Assembly: GCF_029351045.1 (NCBI RefSeq)
Contig: NZ_JARKIN010000001.1
Span: 4,948,501-5,012,500 of the forward strand
Reading direction: 5' to 3'
DNA length: 64,000 nucleotides
From: Streptomyces sp. WMMB303
Lineage (GTDB): Bacteria > Actinomycetota > Actinomycetes > Streptomycetales > Streptomycetaceae
The notes under the pieces were generated by a model that was given only the letters and a program-made list of their open reading frames with translations, ran no database searches and was not told the DNA's origin. The translations under genes were made by a program, and so were the position numbers. This document shows positions 57,096 through 64,000 of the stretch, one piece after another. Each line of letters opens with the position of its first letter. The stretch's first letter is position 1.

Positions 57096-57167
57096 CCCGT
57101 ACGGTCTACCGAGCGACCGCCCTGTCAGTGCGGCGGTCCACAATGGTCGACCGGGGCCCGTACGGTC
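57096..57167. repeat. Two direct repeats between the M16 and parC starts
   Basis: CCCGTACGGTC occurs at 57096-57106 and again at 57157-57167, 61 bases apart, each containing the palindrome CCGTACGG. Position in a divergent promoter region suggests a regulator site. No known regulator is recognised. Confidence 0.4.
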
Positions 57168-57246
57168 GGCCGACCGCAGGTCCCGTAACCCGTCACAGCC
57201 GACAGCACAAGAGCGACAGCACGAAGCCGAAGGAGCCGCAGCCGCG

Positions 57247-59706
57247 ATGGCCCGCCGCAGTAAAAGCCGTACACCGGCACCGGAGCCGGGAGAGGACTTC
57301 GAGGAGCGCATCGTCGACATCGACGTCGTCGACGAGATGCAGGGCTCCTACCTGGAGTATGCGTATTCGGTCATCTACTCGCGCGCGCTCCCCGACGCCC
57401 GCGACGGGATGAAGCCCGTGCAGCGCCGGATCCTGTACCAGATGCACGAGATGGGGCTGCGCCCCGACAGGTCGTACGTGAAGTGCGCGCGCGTGGTGGG
57501 CGAGGTGATGGGAAAGCTCCACCCGCACGGCGACTCCCCCATCTACGACGCGCTCGTGCGCATGGCGCAGGACTTCTCGATGCGCCTGCCGCTGGTGGAC
57601 GGGCACGGGAACTTCGGGTCGCTGGGCAACGACGACCCGCCGGCGGCGATGCGGTACACCGAGTGCCGTTCCGCGCCGGCCGCCGGACTGATGGTCGAGT
57701 CGATCGACGAGGAGACGGTCGACTTCGGCGCCAACTACGACGGCAGCGAGGAAGAGCCCGTCACGCTGCCGGCCGCCTACCCCAACCTGCTGGTCAACGG
57801 CTCCTCGGGGATCGCGGTCGGGATGGCGACGAACATGCCCCCGCACAACCTGGGCGAGGTCATCGCGGCGGCCCGGCATCTGATCAAGCATCCGGGTGCG
57901 GACCTGGAGACCCTGATGGGTTTCATCCCCGGTCCCGACCTGCCGACCGGCGGCAAGATCGTCGGCCGGGAGGGCATCAAGGACGCGTACGTCTCCGGCC
58001 GCGGCACCTTCAAGATCCGCGCGACGGTGTCGATCGAGCAGGTCACCGCCCGGCGCAAGGGCATCGTGGTCACCGAACTGCCGTTCGCCGTGGGTCCCGA
58101 GAAGGTCATCTCCAAGATCAAGGACCTGGTCAACGCGAAGAAACTCCAGGGCATCGCAGACGTCAAGGACCTCACCGACCGCGAGCACGGGCTGCGACTG
58201 GTCATCGAGGTCAAGAACGGCTTCAACCCCGAGGCCGTCCTCTCCCAGCTCTACAAGCTGACGCCGATGGAGGAGTCCTTCGGCATCAACAACGTCGCGC
58301 TGGTGGACGGCCAGCCCCTCACCCTCGGTCTCAAGGAGCTGCTGGAGGTCTACGTCGACCACCGCTTCTCCGTGGTGCGCCGGCGCAGCGAGTTCCGGCG
58401 CGGCAAGCGGCGCGACCGGCTGCACCTGGTGGAGGGCCTGCTGGTGGCGCTCGTCGACATCGACGAGGTCATCAGAATCATCCGGTCGAGTGAGAACGCC
58501 GCCGAGGCGAAGGCCTCGCTCATCTCCCGGTTCGGCCTCAGCGAGATCCAGACCCAGTACATCCTGGACACTCCGCTGCGCCGACTGACCAAGTTCGACC
58601 GGATCGAGCTGGAGGACGAGCGGGATCGACTCAAGGGCGAGATCGAGCAGTTGACCCGCATCCTGGAGTCGGACGCGGAGCTGCGCAAGCTCGTCTCCTC
58701 GGAGCTCTCCGGCATCGCGAAGAAGTACAGCACGCCGCGCCGCACCGAGCTGCTGGACTCCGCCGAGGCTCCCGTCGTCTCCGTGCCGCTGGAGGTCGCC
58801 GACGACCCCTGCCGGGTGCTGCTCTCCTCCACCGGCCTGCTCGCCCGCACGGCCAACGGCGGAGCCGAGTTCGGCCAGGCCCCCAAGCGCGTCAAGCACG
58901 ACGTGATCGTCTCCGCCGTGCCCGCCACCACCCGCGGCGAGGTCGGCGCCGTGACCTCGGCCGGCCGCCTGTTGCGGCTGCAGGTGGTCGACCTGCCCCA
59001 ACTCCCGGAGACGACCACCTCGCCCAACCTGGCAGGCGGGGCGCAGATCTCGGAGTTCCTCACCCTGGAGTCCGACGAGACACTGATCTGCCTGACGACG
59101 CTGGACGAGTCCTCACCCGGGCTGGCGATCGGCACCCAACAGGGCATCGTCAAACGCGTCGTTCCCGACTATCCGACCAACCGCGGTGAGCTGGAGGTCA
59201 TCACCCTCAAGGACGGCGACCGCATCGTCGGAGGCGCCGAGCTGCGCACCGGTGAGGAGGACCTGGTCTTCATCACCGACGACGCCCAGCTGCTGCGCTT
59301 CCAGGCCGGCCAGGTGCGCCCGCAGGGCCGCCCCGCGGGCGGGGTCGCGGGCATCAAGCTCGCCCAGGACGTGCAGGTACTCTTCTTCGGCGCAGTCGAC
59401 CCGGCCTCCGAGGCGGCGGTGTTCACTGCGGCCGGTGCGGAGGGCACCCTCGACGACTCGCTGAGCACGGCGAAGCTCACCCTGTTCGACCAGTACCCGC
59501 GCAAGGGGCGCGCGACGGGTGGCGTGCGCTGCCAGCGCTTCCTCAAGGGCGAGGACCGGCTGCGGCTGGCCTGGGCCGGCACCACACCCGCCCTGGCGGC
59601 GACCAAGAGCGGCGCCCCCGCCGAACTGCCCGAACCCGATCCCCGCAGGGACGGGTCGGGGCTGCCGCTGAAGAAGCCGGTCGCGGCGGTGGCCGGACCC
59701 GTGTAG
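57247..59706 (+). CDS. parC: DNA topoisomerase IV subunit A
   Basis: ATG 57247 gives 819 residues; an upstream open frame to 57067 covers the promoter. The breakage-reunion domain has [20 protein letters not shown], the quinolone-determining loop [19 protein letters not shown] with Ser97 and Asp101 in the unmutated state, and the catalytic Tyr137 in AMRYTECR. The coiled coil and a C-terminal DNA-wrapping beta-pinwheel follow. It separates daughter chromosomes after replication. A GyrA-like paralogue is the alternative, but the short, degenerate C-terminal repeats and lack of a GyrA box fit ParC. Confidence 0.9.
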   Translation: MARRSKSRTPAPEPGEDFEERIVDIDVVDEMQGSYLEYAYSVIYSRALPDARDGMKPVQRRILYQMHEMGLRPDRSYVKCARVVGEVMGKLHPHGDSPIYDALVRMAQDFSMRLPLVDGHGNFGSLGNDDPPAAMRYTECRSAPAAGLMVESIDEETVDFGANYDGSEEEPVTLPAAYPNLLVNGSSGIAVGMATNMPPHNLGEVIAAARHLIKHPGADLETLMGFIPGPDLPTGGKIVGREGIKDAYVSGRGTFKIRATVSIEQVTARRKGIVVTELPFAVGPEKVISKIKDLVNAKKLQGIADVKDLTDREHGLRLVIEVKNGFNPEAVLSQLYKLTPMEESFGINNVALVDGQPLTLGLKELLEVYVDHRFSVVRRRSEFRRGKRRDRLHLVEGLLVALVDIDEVIRIIRSSENAAEAKASLISRFGLSEIQTQYILDTPLRRLTKFDRIELEDERDRLKGEIEQLTRILESDAELRKLVSSELSGIAKKYSTPRRTELLDSAEAPVVSVPLEVADDPCRVLLSSTGLLARTANGGAEFGQAPKRVKHDVIVSAVPATTRGEVGAVTSAGRLLRLQVVDLPQLPETTTSPNLAGGAQISEFLTLESDETLICLTTLDESSPGLAIGTQQGIVKRVVPDYPTNRGELEVITLKDGDRIVGGAELRTGEEDLVFITDDAQLLRFQAGQVRPQGRPAGGVAGIKLAQDVQVLFFGAVDPASEAAVFTAAGAEGTLDDSLSTAKLTLFDQYPRKGRATGGVRCQRFLKGEDRLRLAWAGTTPALAATKSGAPAELPEPDPRRDGSGLPLKKPVAAVAGPV

Positions 59707-59931
59707 CAGAGCGTCCGCGGTACGGCTTCGGGAGCACGGCGCCCGGGTCCGGCTGTGGGTACCGGGGCCCGGGCCAAGGCGCGTGGCGCAGCCACCGGCG
59801 CCATCGGCCCTGGCACCGGGCCCGGGCTCTTCGGCGCGCCTCCGGGGGCGGGTCGGCCGGTCCGCCCTTGCCGTCCGCCGCCTGCCGTCCTCGTCCGCAC
59901 CACGCGCCGGTCCGGCCAGGTGGCCGGTACC

Positions 59932-61185
59932 TCAAGGGCCGTACGCGGCGGACTCCGGAACGGCGTCGGGCTCGTCGTACGGGTCGGGCTCGTCGTACGG
60001 GTCGGGCTCGTCGTGCCCGCGGTCGTCCTCCGGAGCGCGGTCGACGAAGCGGAGCACCCCCCACAGGGCCTGCTCGTCCGAGGCGTCGGGGCCGGCGGTG
60101 CAGGCGTGGAGGCCGCGGCGCAGCGCCGCGCCGTCCACACCGGCGCCGATCAGCACCAGCTCCGTCCCGCGTTGCCCGGACGGGGATCTGCGCTGCGGTG
60201 CGAAGCGGAGGAAGCCGCCCACAGCATGCATCTCGTAGCGGTGGTCGGGGTCCGCCGCACCGAAATCCACATAGCCCTTGATCCGGTACAGACCGGGGGG
60301 CCTGGTGTCCAGGAACTCCAGGAAACGGCGCGGATCCAGCGCCCGCTCCGAGGTGAACTCCACCGACTCGTAGTGGTCGTGCAGATGGCCCTCGTGGCTG
60401 CCGCCGGCCCCGCACGGGTTCCCGGCAGTGGGACGCCCGTGCCCGCCATCGGAGTGCCCCTCCTCGACGTGCTCGCCGTCCGAGTACCCGTCGTCCTCAT
60501 CGGTGCCGTACAACAGCGAGTCGAACGAGAGCTGTTCGACAGGCGGCCGCTCACGCCGCACCCGGTCGAACAGCAGCGCCGGATCGACGCGGCCGAAGGA
60601 AGCGGGCATGATGGGCGTGCCGGGACTGATGTGGCGCAATCGGGTACGGAGAGCTTCCCGGTGGTCGTCGGTCACCCGGTCGGCCTTGTTGAGGACGAGC
60701 AGGTCCGCCGCACCGGCGTGGCGCTCCAGTTCGGGGTGGCGGGCCCGGACCGAGTCGAACTCCGCCGCATCGACGACCTCCACAAGACCGCCGTAGACGA
60801 TGTGCGGGCTCGAGCTGGCCAGCACCATCCGGATCAGCGTCTCCGGTTCGGCCACTCCGCTGGCCTCGATCACGATGACGTCCATCCCGGCCGCGGGCCG
60901 CGCGAGCACGTCGAGGACCTCGTCCATGTCGCTGGTGTCCACCGCGCAGCACAGGCAGCCGTCCCCGAGGGACACCATCGCGTCCACCTGGCCCGAGACC
61001 GCCATGGCGTCGATCTCGATGCTTCCGAAATCGTTGACGATCGCGCCGATGCGGGTGCCCCTGGCGGTGCGCAGCAGATGGTTCAGCAGCGTGGTCTTCC
61101 CGGAGCCGAGGAATCCGGCCAGCACGACGACCGGGATCCGGCCGCCCACCGCGCCCCGCCGCGGCCCGGTCTCCGTAACGCGCAC
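59932..61185 (-). CDS. CobW/COG0523-family GTPase (metallochaperone type)
   Basis: GTG 61185 behind AGGAGG gives 417 residues. The P-loop is LAGFLGSGKTTLLNHLL (from residue 22), the metal motif is GCLCCAV (CxCC), the switch is VIEASGVAEPETL and the guanine motif is LVLNKADRV. A His/Asp/Glu-rich middle (GEHVEEGHSDGGHG and GGSHEGHLHDHYE) fits metal binding. The CobW C-terminal domain includes YRIKGYVDFG and RYEMHAVGGFLRF. It likely delivers zinc or another metal to a client enzyme. The C-terminus carries a DEPDPY tandem repeat. No Zur box was identified. Confidence 0.88.
   Translation of the reverse strand: MRVTETGPRRGAVGGRIPVVVLAGFLGSGKTTLLNHLLRTARGTRIGAIVNDFGSIEIDAMAVSGQVDAMVSLGDGCLCCAVDTSDMDEVLDVLARPAAGMDVIVIEASGVAEPETLIRMVLASSSPHIVYGGLVEVVDAAEFDSVRARHPELERHAGAADLLVLNKADRVTDDHREALRTRLRHISPGTPIMPASFGRVDPALLFDRVRRERPPVEQLSFDSLLYGTDEDDGYSDGEHVEEGHSDGGHGRPTAGNPCGAGGSHEGHLHDHYESVEFTSERALDPRRFLEFLDTRPPGLYRIKGYVDFGAADPDHRYEMHAVGGFLRFAPQRRSPSGQRGTELVLIGAGVDGAALRRGLHACTAGPDASDEQALWGVLRFVDRAPEDDRGHDEPDPYDEPDPYDEPDAVPESAAYGP
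59965..60018. repeat. In-frame 18-base tandem repeat in the CobW C-terminus
   Basis: Two perfect copies of GTCGGGCTCGTCGTACGG (59965-59982, 59983-60000) and a third degenerate copy (to 60018) encode repeated Asp-Glu-Pro-Asp-Pro-Tyr. Being 18 bases, copy changes would not break the frame. Bases 59707-59931 after parC hold GC-rich palindromic sequence but no gene. Confidence 0.85.
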
Positions 61186-61417
61186 GCCTGACGAACCTCC
61201 TGCCTCCCGCCGCTACCGGCGGCTTCGCGGCTCCCTTCCGCCGGCCGCGGAACGCGTGCCGATCGTACCGAAGAGGACTCGAGCGTGCTCCGCGCAGGGC
61301 GCTGCCCGGCCCTCCGTCCCGAGCGCGGGCGGGAGGACGTCGCAGCAGCGCGTCGGAGAGGGCGCGAGCGCGCTCCGTACGAGCACGCGGGAGCGCGCCC
61401 GCGCACCCCACTGCACC

Positions 61418-61436
61418 TCAGGTTAGGCTCGCCTGC
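61418..61436 (+). promoter_or_regulatory. Iron box (DmdR/IdeR operator) directly abutting the gene start
   Basis: TCAGGTTAGGCTCGCCTGC matches the recalled consensus TTAGGTTAGGCTCACCTAA at 15 of 19 positions. TAGGCT inside it (61424-61429) would serve as -10, putting the transcript start at about the GTG start codon 61437. Iron-loaded DmdR1 would thus block the promoter. Bases 61186-61417 upstream show nothing else. Confidence 0.75.
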
Positions 61437-62420
61437 GTGAGCACGTGTGCGACTGCCTCCCGGAACCTGCCCGAGCCGCTCGCCGGCACGGCGGCGACAG
61501 CCCGCACCTGGTTGCTGATCGAGCAGCCGGGCCCCTGGGGCAGGAAGGCGCTGACCCAGAGCCGGCTGGACCCGGATCTCGGGCAAGCGCTCGACGCGGC
61601 GGCGGGCGCGCACGGTGGCCGGGTCGCCCTGATCCGCCGTCCCGGACGGCATGCCGAGACCACCACCACCGCGCAGCACCGGGTGTTCCTCGCCCGCACG
61701 GCCCCGGGCGACTCATGGATCCGTACGACAACGCTCCGGGGCGACGGCATGGCGGCGCTGCGCGAACTGGACTTCGCGGCGCTGGACGCCGCTTTCCCGG
61801 ACGCACGATCCGCGCGGTGGAACACCGCACTTCCGGGCCCCGGCTGGGAGCCGTACGAGGGCGATCCCCTCGCCCTCGTGTGCACCAACGGCAGGCGCGA
61901 CCGCTGCTGTGCCGTGCTCGGCAGGCCGCTGGCGGCCGAACTGGTGGCGTCCGGGGGAGCGGACGTCTGGGAGATCACCCATATCGGCGGCCACCGGTTC
62001 GCACCGACCCTGCTGGTGCTGCCCTACGGCTACGCGTACGGGCGGCTCACCGCGACGGCGGTGAAGGGCGTGCTGGACGCTGTCCGGGACGGTCTCGTGC
62101 TGACGGACGGCTGCCGTGGCCGGTCGGCCTGGGACCGTCCGGGGCAGACGGCGGACCTGGCGGTACGTGAGCGCACCGGCGAAGCGGCCGCCCATGCGCT
62201 GACGGTCTCCGCGGTGCGCCGGGAACCCGCCCGGCCCGGCCGCGAGGAGCGGTGCTGGCAAGTGACCGTCACGCACATCGACGGGCGCCATTGGAACGTG
62301 ACCCTGAGCGAGCACGCCGAGGGTCCACCGCTTCCGGCGAGCTGCGGCGCCGCACCGGCCGCACCGGTGCGCATGGACGTGGTCCGGTTCGAGGAACTGC
62401 CGGCCCCGCACACCGCCTGA
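61437..62420 (+). CDS. Sucrase/ferredoxin-like family protein, iron-regulated
   Basis: GTG 61437 gives 327 residues. The family signature includes TWLLIEQPGPWGRKALTQSR, the cysteine motif CTNGRRDRCCAVLGRPLA and the loop HIGGHRFAPTLLVLPYGYAY. The cysteines probably ligate a thioredoxin-like ferredoxin [2Fe-2S] cluster. No ribosome site precedes the start and the iron box abuts it, so translation is probably leaderless. Iron repression suggests a role in siderophore iron release or reduction. The substrate is unknown. Confidence 0.85.
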   Translation: MSTCATASRNLPEPLAGTAATARTWLLIEQPGPWGRKALTQSRLDPDLGQALDAAAGAHGGRVALIRRPGRHAETTTTAQHRVFLARTAPGDSWIRTTTLRGDGMAALRELDFAALDAAFPDARSARWNTALPGPGWEPYEGDPLALVCTNGRRDRCCAVLGRPLAAELVASGGADVWEITHIGGHRFAPTLLVLPYGYAYGRLTATAVKGVLDAVRDGLVLTDGCRGRSAWDRPGQTADLAVRERTGEAAAHALTVSAVRREPARPGREERCWQVTVTHIDGRHWNVTLSEHAEGPPLPASCGAAPAAPVRMDVVRFEELPAPHTA

Positions 62421-62696
62421 AGGCGTCGGCCGGAACGGCGCGGACGGACGAGAACCGGACGTGGCCGTCCGGGAGACCCGGATACCGGGCGGCCGGTGTG
62501 GAGAGTCTTCGAGGGGAGGGGCTCCGTACGGAGGCGAACCCGTCCCCCGCCAGGACGGATCCGGTCGGAAGTGTCACGAAGGCGGCCGGTCGGGAGCGTC
62601 CGCTCCGGTGCGGCCATCGGCACGGGTCGGTACCGTCCGGGGCGTCCTCCGTCCGGGGGATCCGCAGCCCGTCCCCGCCCGCCATGAGGTTGCCCC

Positions 62697-64000
62697 GTGA
62701 CCCACACCGGCACGTCCCCGCTCCGCAGCACCTCCGCCCCAGGGCCGTCCGGCCCCCGCCCACCGGGGCGTCCGCGCCCGCTGCGCGCGCCCGGCTGGCC
62801 CCGACGCGTCTCGTCCCAGGTGCTGCTCGTGCAACTGGCGGTGCTCACTGGAGTGACGGCCGTGGCGACCGGGCTGTTCCTGGCACCGTTCAGCGACCAG
62901 CTCGACGACCAGGCGTCACGCCGCGCACTGGCCATCGCCCAGGCGACGGCGGCGGAGCCGGGGCTGGACGAACTGTTGTCCGACACCGCGGGCCCGCGGC
63001 CGAACGGCCCGGTCCAGCGCCTCGCCGAGCGCGTCCGGCAGGCCACCGGTGCCAGCTACATCGTCGTACTCGACACCCGGGGTATCCGCTGGTCGCACCC
63101 GGAGCCGGACCGCATCGGCCACCAGGTCTCCACCGATCCGGGCCCCACGCTGGCCGGCCGGGAGGTGCACCACATCGACGAGGGCACGCTGGGCAGATCC
63201 GCCCGGGGCAAAGTGCCGCTGCGGAACGCGGACGGAAAGGTCGTCGGAGCCGTCTCGGTCGGCATCGCCTACGACAGCGTGCGCGACCGCTTCACCCGCG
63301 CCCTGCCCGGTCTGCTCGCCTACGCGGGCGGCGCGCTGGGGGTGGGCGCCCTCGCCGCGCTGCTCGTCTTCCGCAGGCTGCAGAAACGCACCCACGACGT
63401 CGCGTTCTCCGACATCACGGCGCTGCTGGCCGAGCGGGAAGCCGTCCTGCACGGCATCCGGGAGGGGGTGGTCGCACTGGACGCTGCCGGACGGCTGCGG
63501 CTGGTCAACGACGAGGCCCAGCGACTGCTCGACCTGGGCCGGCAGCACCTGGGAATGACCCCACACGAGGCGCTGGGCCCCGGCCGCACGACCAGGGTGC
63601 TGGCCGGGGAGGTGCCGGGACCGGATCTGCTGACCGTCAGCGGCGGCCGGGTGCTGGTCGCCAACCGGATGCCCACCGACGACGGAGGCGCCGTCGCCAC
63701 CCTGCGCGACCGGACCGAGTTGGAACTCCTCGGCCGGGAGCTGGACGGCTCGCAGGGACTGATCGACGCGCTGCGCGCTCAGGACCACGAACACGCCAAC
63801 CGGATGCACATCCTGCTCGGACTGCTGCAACTGGGTCTGGTCGAGGAGGCGGTGGAGTATCTGAGCGACGCCGTCGGGGTGCACCGGGCGACGGCCGAGG
63901 AGATCTCCGAGCACATCCGCGACCCGATGCTGGCCGCGCTGCTCGTCGGCAAGGCCACAGTGGCCGCGGAGCGCTCGCTGTCCCTGCGCATCACCCCGGG
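62697..64000 (+). CDS. DcuS/CitA-type sensor histidine kinase (3' end beyond window)
   Basis: GTG 62697 opens a frame running to the window edge. After a Pro-rich N-terminus come a membrane segment (VSSQVLLVQLAVLTGVTAVA), a periplasmic Cache/PAS-like sensor domain (ATGASYIVVLDTRGIRWSHP, then PDRIGHQVS), a second membrane segment (LLAYAGGALGVGALAALLVF) and a cytosolic PAS domain (LHGIREGVVALDAAGRLRLV). The phosphoacceptor region is RAQDHEHANRMHILLGLLQL. This is the citrate/C4-dicarboxylate-sensing kinase architecture. A DctR/CitB-type regulator and a transporter are expected downstream, outside the window. Bases 62421-62696 show no gene. Confidence 0.88.
   Translation, partial: MTHTGTSPLRSTSAPGPSGPRPPGRPRPLRAPGWPRRVSSQVLLVQLAVLTGVTAVATGLFLAPFSDQLDDQASRRALAIAQATAAEPGLDELLSDTAGPRPNGPVQRLAERVRQATGASYIVVLDTRGIRWSHPEPDRIGHQVSTDPGPTLAGREVHHIDEGTLGRSARGKVPLRNADGKVVGAVSVGIAYDSVRDRFTRALPGLLAYAGGALGVGALAALLVFRRLQKRTHDVAFSDITALLAEREAVLHGIREGVVALDAAGRLRLVNDEAQRLLDLGRQHLGMTPHEALGPGRTTRVLAGEVPGPDLLTVSGGRVLVANRMPTDDGGAVATLRDRTELELLGRELDGSQGLIDALRAQDHEHANRMHILLGLLQLGLVEEAVEYLSDAVGVHRATAEEISEHIRDPMLAALLVGKATVAAERSLSLRITP

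Noticed and set aside
57193-59001. 602-codon frame antisense to parC
   Set aside because: ParC motifs on the plus strand are complete, and the antisense product is Asp/Val/Arg-rich without structure.

Overview
The window reads as a stretch of Streptomyces chromosome. Base composition is very GC-rich, most third codon positions are G or C, GTG starts are frequent, and adjacent genes are often joined by 4-base GTGA stop/start overlaps. The families and their order (CutRS, DUF4193, dut, DUF3710, SepH, HPr, an M23 peptidase, paired M16 peptidases, a topoisomerase IV A subunit) match the conserved core of Streptomyces as I remember it. I could not run any comparison.

Bases 1-15.8 kb look accessory. 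They hold the 3'-truncated edge of an ECF42-type sigma factor with its DGPF-domain partner, a DUF998 membrane protein, and a TetR/ABC exporter cassette whose repressor carries a second DNA-binding domain. An FG-GAP repeat secreted protein follows, then a LacI-controlled sugar operon (binding protein, two permeases, GH3 glycosidase) and a Doc-type toxin whose antitoxin has lost its N-terminus.

Bases 15.8-31.8 kb hold an RNA methyltransferase and then a concentration of potassium genes. These are a KimA-type K+ permease, two divergent TrkA-like RCK proteins, and a complete kdp operon written right to left: a 27-residue microprotein, kdpF, kdpA, kdpB, kdpC, kdpD and kdpE. Three direct repeats lie upstream of the kdp operon. 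DUF3048, DUF3159 and OB-fold genes sit between the two potassium groups.

Bases 31.8-43.4 kb are housekeeping: DUF3710, dut, a thioesterase, DUF3093, DUF4193, the CutRS two-component system with a candidate CutR box, a 53-residue protein, an inositol-phosphatase-like enzyme, a [2Fe-2S] ferrochelatase and a sugar-lactone or alditol oxidase.

Bases 43.4-64 kb hold the cell-division regulator SepH divergent from a low-complexity membrane protein, then a sulfurtransferase, a VOC protein, thymidine kinase, a phosphodiesterase/DUF5998 pair, a protein acetyltransferase with the N-terminal-GNAT layout, and HPr. An M23 peptidase follows, preceded by a clear c-di-AMP (ydaO-type) riboswitch. The rest is an M16 pair, parC, a CobW-type metallochaperone GTPase, an iron-box-controlled and apparently leaderless sucrase/ferredoxin-like gene, and the 5' part of a DcuS/CitA-type sensor kinase cut by the window edge.

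A theme linking distant parts is potassium, osmotic control and c-di-AMP: a KimA-type permease, RCK proteins, Kdp and a c-di-AMP riboswitch on a cell-wall hydrolase gene. I found no complete unknown multi-gene defence or biosynthetic system. The most novel items are small: the kdp microprotein, the dual-HTH TetR, the leaderless iron-box gene and the toxin with a damaged antitoxin.
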